In this document: positions 1 through 7,300 of the stretch, one piece after another | How the letters are laid out: every line of letters starts with the position of its first letter | Numbering within the stretch: the stretch's first letter is position 1 | NCBI GenBank assembly: GCA_028565635.1 | Contig: JAOXYB010067201.1 | Span: 1-10,151, forward strand | Length of the DNA: 10,151 bases | Source: Phoronis ovalis | Taxonomy: Eukaryota > Phoronida > Phoronidae | Direction of reading: 5' to 3' | Notes under the pieces: model-generated | What the model was told of the DNA's origin: nothing | What the model saw: only the letters and a program-made list of their open reading frames with translations | Database searches by the model: none | Position numbers and translations under genes: made by a program

Positions 1-732
1 AAAATAACAGTCCGTGGGACTCTAATTTTCAAAACTTAGTGTCTGTAGGACGCTAATTTCCGATATTCAGTGTCCGACACTGTATCACGCGGACACAGGT
101 TTTTATTGCACCTGCCATGATATTTCGCCTACTCATATTTTAATTTCGAATCAAAATCGTATTTCTTGAATAAAACTTCCCCTTGATTAGGAACCTCAGC
201 AAAACTAAACAGTTTATGAAATGTAAAATGCCTTTAGGCTGTGTGTCCACGAACATTCCAATATATTTAGTGTCCTAGCTGTTAAAACTTACCAGTCATG
301 TGCCAAAATCTTCTGTGATCTTTTTTGAGGTAGTACCAGAAATCATTTTCTCTCCTTCTGAAGCCTCCTGACAGTTCTTGCTAGTTGTTGTATAACAACC
401 TTGATATATGGTTCAAAATACCCCACATTTAAAGTAAGATATAACTTTATCATATCGATAAGAACACTACGAGTTAGCTCTGTAGCTTGAAATCTCACTC
501 TTTCCACTGCATGAACTGTCGTGCCAAGTTGGAAGGCTGATGCATAATACCTCGATTTGTTAGTTAATGTTAAATAAAATGTTACTATATATATTCAAAT
601 TAATATTATTAATAATTATATTAATTATTAATAATAATATATTTTATTCCACTTCTTAATATATGATGTTTTCGGCATAACATTACTGTATTCGTAATTT
701 ATTAATAATAATGTCATTATTAATCAAAGTTG
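1..732. other. AT-rich non-coding region with small palindromes
   Basis: No exon is supported. A loose repeat of about 30 bp (GTCCGTGGGAC.CTAATTT and GTCTGTAGGACGCTAATTT) starts the window and is followed by the palindrome CAGTGTC-C-GACACTG (68-82). At 605-635 an AT-only inverted repeat has 14-base perfect arms and a three-base loop. Confidence 0.7.
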
Positions 733-1443
733 TTATTACCGTATTTTCTCTAATAATCGCCCCCTGCTTTAATAATCACCCCCTCTGGAGACTAAAATAA
801 ATCAATAATCTTGCCCCCTCTCTAATAATCGCCCTGGGGCAACAATTTTTGTTGAAGACCCATTTGAATTAATCCGAGATAATGACATTTTAATTCATTA
901 TTATGTATAGTTTGAGCTAGCTCTTTTTTGGATATGTGTATTTATTAGATATATTTTTCTTTTTATAAGTATTTTGGCTCGCAAAACAAACTTCGGTTTA
1001 TCTACAATAATATTTTCATCAGAATTTCCATACCGAGTATGGCAGGAGGTGATTTACGCTTCTTGCCGATGACTTGCAGAATAATTGTTTTTCCACATTG
1101 GAAAAGGTGGTATATTGCATGCTGCACAAATTTCTCTAGGTAATGTGACCAACAATATAAACATACTGTTTGCTTAAGGTTTAGAAGAGTTTTTCTGTTG
1201 AAAAAAAATTGCATTACACATCGAATTTCATTTACATAGCCGATGCTGTTTGATAAACTGCCTTATGTATCGCAAACTATAAAATTATAAAACACCTTCT
1301 ATAGTTAAATATTCATGCCAGGAGTATAAAGAAGTTAATAATCGCGCCCTCTCTATTAATCACCCTTTCTAATAATCGCCCCCTAAAAGCATTGTATTTT
1401 AAATATTCGCCCATGGCGATTATTCGATAAAATATGGTAATAA
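733..1443. mobile_element. 711-bp MITE-like element with terminal inverted repeats
   Basis: The left end reads TTATTACCGTATTTTCTCTAATAATCGCC and the right end, on the opposite strand, reads TTATTACCATATTTTATCGAATAATCGCC: about 26 of 29 positions match. Inside both ends lie repeated AATAATCGCCCC motifs (near 752, 771, 804, 824, 1337, 1356 and 1371), like subterminal transposase-binding repeats. The core has no convincing transposase; a 70-codon open frame at 1214-1002 is unrecognised. Target-site duplications are not clear, so I do not assign a superfamily. Confidence 0.8.
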
Positions 1444-1845
1444 TTAACTTTTTAAATATCAGTACAAAGTACATTTTAAAAAATAATTTGAGTAGTTTCC
1501 ATGGAGAGAACACTGTGACCACATTAATGGCCATAACTGTTTTTACCTTTTGGTCTTTTCGTCCAGCTGAAGTAAAAGGTTCTTGACTTTTTACTATTAT
1601 TTGTATTAGCAGCTATATAACTTCCCGGGCGGGCACTTTGTCTGGAATTAATTGTCACGGTGAATAAAGATAGGATTAGGAAGGGAAACGAAGTTTTGTC
1701 TCGTAACCTTCGCTTCAATCTAGCACTAACACTGTCACAGTAACGATTTCTCCAAATTTTCTCAGTGGTCTTTCTCAAACACGCGTTGTCTGTTCTTGAC
1801 GGGAATTTTTTGGGGTTTTTTATTTTCCCCTGGGCAGGAAATTAT
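1444..1845. other. Intergenic stretch, no supported gene
   Basis: An 84-codon minus-strand open frame at 1778-1524 starts with MRKTTEKIWRNRY; I recognise no family, and no splice or start context supports it. The stretch is slightly more GC-rich around 1620-1640 (CCCGGGCGGGC). Confidence 0.5.
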
Positions 1846-2201
1846 CATATCTGTCAATGCTCCTGATCTCGTCGGGTGTCTCCCGATTCAGAGGCTCATC
1901 TCCCGATCTCCCGATCCATATTAAAAATCTCCCGATTTCAAAATTTTCATGTTTCAAAATATATCACGGAAATATTATTTTTTGGTTATTTTTAATGAAA
2001 TAAGTTATAAAAAGGTAAAAATAAAAATACATTGAATACTATCAAAGTAGTCCAAAATGGCTGAGAATGCATCAAATTAAGCCATTTGTTCAAAGTTTTA
2101 TGAGGGAGCGTGCCGCAGGACCCCCCAGCCTTTGGCATGTCCTCGCTACCTCGTCCTCGGGAAAATCTCCCTACTGGCATTTTCCAAAGTTGACAGATAT
2201 G
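1846..2201. repeat. Probable degraded repeat with TCTCCCGAT motifs
   Basis: CATATCTGTCAA at 1846-1857 is repeated in exact inverse (TTGACAGATATG) at 2190-2201. Between them are four TCTCCCGAT motifs (starting at 1879, 1899, 1907 and 1928) and a GC-rich patch at about 2103-2165 unlike its surroundings. This looks like a decayed repeat element, but the twelve-base inverted ends alone are not proof. Confidence 0.4.
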
Positions 2202-2899
2202 CAAATTGCATTGCGCATGCCTCATAAATAGCACACTCGAGAGTTTAATAAAACACTTCGATTCAGACATACACCAGTGTAAATATTATCTAGGCGAAAA
2301 TGTTTTCGAAAGACAAGTTATTTTTTACGAAACATTGCAGTACGTTATAACTACAAGAATTAAGAGTCAAACTAAGATCCACCTGGTGGACTTTTTGTAA
2401 AGTATGCAATATATTACGTCACTGCACTGATTCATAGTAGGCCTAAGTGTTATACATATTTAATAACATTGATTGTTTTTTAAACTATGTAAATGTTATC
2501 TTAAAAATATTTTGCTTAAAACTATTACTTCTTAAAAAAATATAACAACCAAACGACGATTCGAAGAATCATCATTTCAAGCTGCCTAAACAGGCTATTT
2601 GGGCGAAAAGAATTGTCAAATATTAGTGTATGACACTTATGTTGACTTAAAAGTATGCTATTAGATAGTACACATCTCTTGATGAACCGTCTCACATTAG
2701 ATGGATTGTCAAAGCAGATACAGTTATAAGCGTTATATTTGTAAATAACTAACCAAAATTGTTTCAGTATTTATTACTGCCTTCTAAATGTATACAATTG
2801 TGTATAGGGTATATAAATTTATAATCATGCAATAACTAATTAAAGGATAAAACTCAAAGAGTGGTATTGGAATGCAAATCATAAAGCCCAGCTACTGTA
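2202..2899. other. AT-rich intergenic stretch, nothing recognised
   Basis: A 64-codon plus-strand frame at 2206-2400 has no family resemblance or supporting signals. No transposon end or RNA gene was seen before the LINE fragment. Confidence 0.6.
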
Positions 2900-3040
2900 A
2901 CATACGGCATGTCAAAGAAATCATTAAAACTCTGGGATGTGTAGAGTGCAGCAAACATCAAGAGTAAAGACTACTTCGCACTTGTTAGACCAATTGTGGA
3001 GTGTGCCAGGTGTATTTGGGATCCCCCTGTGAAACTTTTA
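2900..3040 (+). mobile_element. Degraded LINE reverse-transcriptase fragment
   Basis: The plus strand at 2969-3034 encodes DYFALVRPIVECARCIWDPP followed by VK. This corresponds to the conserved LVRP.(L/V)EYAS.VWDP block shortly after the reverse-transcriptase domain of jockey/CR1-like LINEs. Upstream, at 2908-2967 in another frame, HVKEIIKTLGCVEC resembles the usual segment before it (..I..KA...LGF.RRN). The two pieces differ by a one-base frame change and a stop, so this is an old fossil. Confidence 0.7.
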
Positions 3041-3488
3041 CTCCGTATCATTTACTGGTCCTCATGGCTATTAATTACAAGTCGTTCCATTTATTCTCTT
3101 CACTTTCTATAACATAACATATTGCAATATATTTTTTACTTAATATACAAACCTTAATTTTATATTCATTAAACATATTCCTTTATATTTACCTAATGAC
3201 AAATAATAAAATTACATTGTTTGCATCCAACATTGCATGTATCATTTATAAAATGTAAATAAATTGCCACTCTATATAACTTTATAGTATAATAATTTAC
3301 CTCCCATCTGTTTTTCAATCCCATTGATTTCTTAGATTTAAAAGGCATTTCATATATTTCACCTACAATTATTATAAAAATATATGGTTTAAAATATATG
3401 TCAATACCAACATAACTCCTTTTAATCTAGACACTTATAAATACAATCTATAAACAAAGAGATAAGAGTCTACTAATATTAACCTCAA

Positions 3489-3532
3489 CTATATCATATT
3501 ACAGGACTGGATCAAGTTCCAGGGTTGCCACC
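3489..3532 (-). CDS. Candidate alternative terminal exon of GTSF1
   Basis: A donor at 4120 would leave phase 1. The acceptor GATTTATTTTTAG at 3533 then continues in frame as GWQPWNLIQSCNMI and stops at TAG (3491-3489), giving 245 residues. It would add two tryptophans. The phase match and acceptor are visible, but a 14-residue reading frame is weak evidence and other acceptors, such as the one near 4045, could also work. Confidence 0.25.
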
Positions 3533-4040
3533 CTAAAAATAAATCAACCTGTTACTTCAAACGCATGTAACTTTTTAACGAAGGCTCAAAAAAAATCACA
3601 TAGAAAACTTATTTCTCATCTATTACCGCATAAAACTACTCATTCTACATCTTCTAGACGTTATCGTTACAGAAGAGAAGCATTTCAAAAGATTAACTTA
3701 AATTTATAATTATTTCTAAAAGTATGGGACAATTCAAACCTTAAATACCTTTAAAATAACTACTTTCCTTACACTCACAATATTTACAAATAAAAAAATT
3801 GCGCTAATTTAAAAAACTTATGCTACATTTACCAAAAATTTACCAAAAATATCGTTAATTGCTTATTTCTTCAAAACTACACGTCACAATTGAAAATCAC
3901 ATTACATAGCTTTCCCTTTCTACTTAATATTACTATTGCCCGCACTTTTTTCATACTGGAACAGTTATTATTAGCTAAAAAAGATAAATTATTTAATATT
4001 GATAATATTGAAACATTTCCACGCCAAGGAAGATAACAAA

Positions 4041-4070
4041 GCTGCATATCCTATAAATAGGATAAGCAGC
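4041..4070 (-). repeat. 30-bp near-perfect hairpin just past the GTSF1 stop
   Basis: The two 14-base arms pair at 13 of 14 positions around a two-base loop: GCTGCATATCCTAT, loop AA, ATAGGATAAGCAGC on the plus strand. It begins 19 bases beyond the TGA in the direction of transcription and would lie in the 3' UTR if exon 5 is terminal. Function is unknown. Confidence 0.7.
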
Positions 4071-4088
4071 AAAAATCTGTCTCAGTAT

Positions 4089-4338
4089 TCAATCACCAGT
4101 AAGTGAAATACAACACTGACCTGGCTGCATTGACTGATGCCTAGGCTTGCCCCGTCCAATGCCTGCCATGCTAAGACTGTACTCAAACACTTGTGAACTC
4201 TGAGCAGGATTTGCTGGCTGTTGTTGAAACTGGACATTCTGGAGAACAGCAGGTGTTTGACGTGGCAATCGCATGCCACTAGCTGTTGTAGGTGCTGCAG
4301 GCTCATTTGTAGTCTCCTCTTCATCATCAGCATCTGGC
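4089..4338 (-). CDS. GTSF1: GTSF1 coding exon 5 (Gln/Pro-rich tail, possible terminal exon)
   Basis: After a TTTCATTCTTAG acceptor the frame stays open for 83 codons to TGA at 4091-4089. The tail begins with an acidic run (DADDEEE), continues through a Gln/Pro-rich stretch ([13 protein letters not shown]) and contains [10 protein letters not shown]. No fold is recognised; it looks disordered. A candidate donor, CCAG|GTCAGT, lies inside the exon at 4121/4120, so the last ten residues (QCCISLTGD region) could be intron read-through rather than real tail. Confidence 0.75.
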
Positions 4339-7300
4339 CTAAGAATGAAAATGTTACATCGGCTATTTGTAGTGCCCCCGTCATATCTTTGGACTTTCGG
4401 TTATAGTGTGTGCACTTATTGTTGCATTTTACTATCAACTGCATTTGTGTTGTTACAGTGACATTCTCTTACTAAGAAAATGTACGTGCTGCAGCTATGT
4501 CTCACAACTACTTCCATTATATTACCAACAGACACTGTTTTAAGATTCCCAAGCAGAAACAGCATGTAGTACTGAATACTTACAGTCCTTGAATCTTTCT
4601 TTTTAGTTTTTCCGCTAGTTTTTTCTTTTCTGCACGTGTCATTCCTGTTGTGTCACGAAACCTCTGTTCATCGTTATAAAGAACTTTCTTATCAACACCA
4701 ATTCTTGGAACTCGAGCAGCCTCTAGATATGTCAACACAGCGGTACATGATTATTTCAAAGTACATGTACACACACATGCACACACAAAAAGATGATCAC
4801 AAATAAATTTCCCATTTCGATAATACAATATTTCATTTCTGCAGTCAATAATGCGAAGATAACAAAATGAATGTTCATCTTTTATAGTAATTTTGTGCAA
4901 TATTTTACACTGACTTCCTCGTATCAAATTGATATCTATAATCAGTTAGTATTTGTCAGGAAAGAAACAATGTACACAAAGGTCTAATTACTCAATATAA
5001 AATATTATTTAGTCCAAGTTCAATGTTACACGAATGTTTTTTTCAGTCGAGTTATAATGTAAATGTGACTGAGAGAGAACACAGCAACAAATCATTAACT
5101 AGTTAGCTGATAATATGATTTCATGGAACTACTCACCCCGATCCCAATCTTCAGATGACACTGGAGCCTCCCAGTCTGGATAATAGCTCGGAACATCTGT
5201 ATTTCCTTTGAAATTCTGACCTTCATCATTTCCTGAAACAAGTGTCCATTGTGCATACTTACATAGGCTGCTACCCGCCAGTATGTATTCATTCAGTTAT
5301 GTCACACAGAGTTATGTCACACAGGCAACATCATTCTATGCCAGCTCTGTAACTTATAGACATAGAAAAGTCATGGCCAGTATTAGAAGTGGAACTGCTC
5401 GAATTGCTATAGAAACTGGTAGATACGCGGAGATCCACTAAATAAAAAAATTCTGCACATTCTTTGTCCTTTCTATCAAGACATTGGGACATGTATCCCC
5501 TTAAACAATTCCGACTTAGGGTCTTGATAGAAAGGACACAATAGTGCATCATGTTTTTCAACTTCATCATTAGGTCAGAACTGTTTATTATTAAGTGGAT
5601 AAATGACCCAAGGTCGACAGAAAGGACAAAATAGTGCATCATGTTTTTCAGGTTCATCATTAGGTCAGAACTGTTTAAGTGGATAAATGACCCAAGGTCT
5701 TGATAGAAAGGACAAAATAGTGCATCCTGTTTTTCAAGTTCATCATTATAGGTCAGAATTGTTTAAGGGGATAAATGACCCCAAGGTCGACAGAAAGGAC
5801 AAAATAGTGCATCCTGTTTTTCAAGTTCATCATTAGGTCAGAATTGTTTAAGGGGATAAATGACCCAAGGTCGACAGAAAGGACAAAATAGTGCATCCTG
5901 TTTTTCAAGTTCATCATTAGTTCAGAATTGTTTAAGCCGTTTAAGGGGATAAATGACCCAAGGTCGACAGAAAGGACAAAATAGTGCATCATGTTTTTCA
6001 AGTTCATCATTAGGTCAGAATTGTTTAAGTGGATAAATGACCCAAGGTCTTGATAGAAAGGACAAAATAGTGCATCCTGTTTTTCAAGTTCATCATTAGG
6101 TCAGAATTGTTTAAGGGGATAAATGACCCAAGGTCGACAGAAAGGACAAAATAGAACAACAACCTGCTATATAAGTTTTTATTCTTTCTTGTTGCTACCA
6201 TGTGCAATTATTTTTATTTAATTTCTGTAATGTTTGTTCACTCAGTTTTCTTAAGTTTTTTATTTTTGTATATAAATCCATTGTTTTTATTGTCTCACAC
6301 AGGCCATTGTATGGCTGGTGTTTTTTTTAATGTATTCATATTTGTATATGATATATTTCGTACCAGGTGAGACAGAAATAAGTTTATCTTATCTTATGAC
6401 TGTAAAAAAATGTCTACTGTTGTGTGAAAATGTTTATAAATGATCCTATGCCACATTAAACCTTCTGTGTTTACTTTCACAAGTTTATGGCTGTTGGTAT
6501 ATGTAACAAAATTAACATACGTTGGCAACAAAATAAGTAACCATAAGAAAAGTATTGTCTAACCATACACCAAGAATCGTGGGTAATTTTCTACTATTTT
6601 TCTATGTACTTGAGAATACTGACTGGCTCACACCTCCTAAATAATGCTTAGCTTAATTACAGCTTACCTGCCACACTAATATTTATGTTAAAATGCTTAT
6701 TCTACTAAAAGAAATGACATACTAAGGAAAACATGCAACTTATACATACTATCATAATAAATGTCTTGCTCAATCATGGCCCTGTTTGGACATTGCAACA
6801 TGTGGTATCTGAGTTCAGGTTTTGGCATTTCATGGCGTGCATTAAAGGGACAGTTAGCATACTGATTTCCTGAGTAGTTCTGAAATGAAAGAAGTAGATA
6901 TACAAGCAGCACTTTATGCAAGAAGTAAATCTGTACCTATTAATAAATTTTACTGAATTGTATTTTGAGTTATACATGTTCATTTTTATTAATACAAAAA
7001 AATTCATATCCACACACAGGCAAAGATATAGCATGATAGTATGTAGACATAATTAGAATGTAAATATAATTATAATTAATACAATAGAATCTATACATTG
7101 ATATCTTTAATTTTCAACTTGGTAGCAAATAAACCTCTTACACAACAAATTGCCCAATTGACGCTATTTTTGCCTGATATACTTCATTTCATTTGAAGAC
7201 ATTTAAATACATAAAAGCTGAAATTTGTAATTTTTTAGTGACAATCATTGGCATCTTGCAAAGGTGGCTGTTTGTTTAAATCCATTACTGTCGCAAGGGG

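Larger units (their letters stand above)
3041..4088. other. AT-rich 3' flank or UTR of GTSF1
   Basis: Apart from the hairpin and the candidate exon near 3532, it contains a 12-bp tandem pair (TTTACCAAAAAT at about 3828-3851) and possible minus-strand polyadenylation signals: ATTAAA at 3997-3992 and AATAAA at 3095-3090. In sequence this AT-rich such hexamers are expected by chance, so the transcript end is not fixed. Confidence 0.5.
5233..6749 (-). other. GTSF1 intron 2, repeat-filled
   Basis: This 1,517-base intron is mostly repeats: a 15-bp tandem duplication at 5295-5324, a plus-strand LINE fragment, a tandem array at 5521-6154 and a LINE-like 3' end up to about 6398. The right 350 bases next to exon 2 are plain AT-rich sequence. 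Open frames on the minus strand across the array are repeat products rather than exons. Confidence 0.85.

Noticed and set aside
1002-1214. 70-codon minus-strand open frame inside the MITE-like element
   Set aside because: No recognisable transposase motif, and the element is too short to encode one; likely chance.
1524-1778. 84-codon minus-strand open frame
   Set aside because: Composition is plausible but no family, splice signals or start context support it.
1992-2270. 92-codon minus-strand open frame
   Set aside because: Lies in the GC-rich repeat patch and ends in low-complexity hydrophobic sequence; no family match that I can recall.
4221-4461. Plus-strand open frames opposite exon 5
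   Set aside because: They are shadows of the minus-strand GTSF1 coding exon.
5521-6154. CRISPR-like array
   Set aside because: Units are contiguous near-identical copies without unique spacers, and the genome is eukaryotic.
5331-6207. Minus-strand open frames across the tandem array
   Set aside because: They repeat one peptide because the unit length is often a multiple of three; they lie within an intron.
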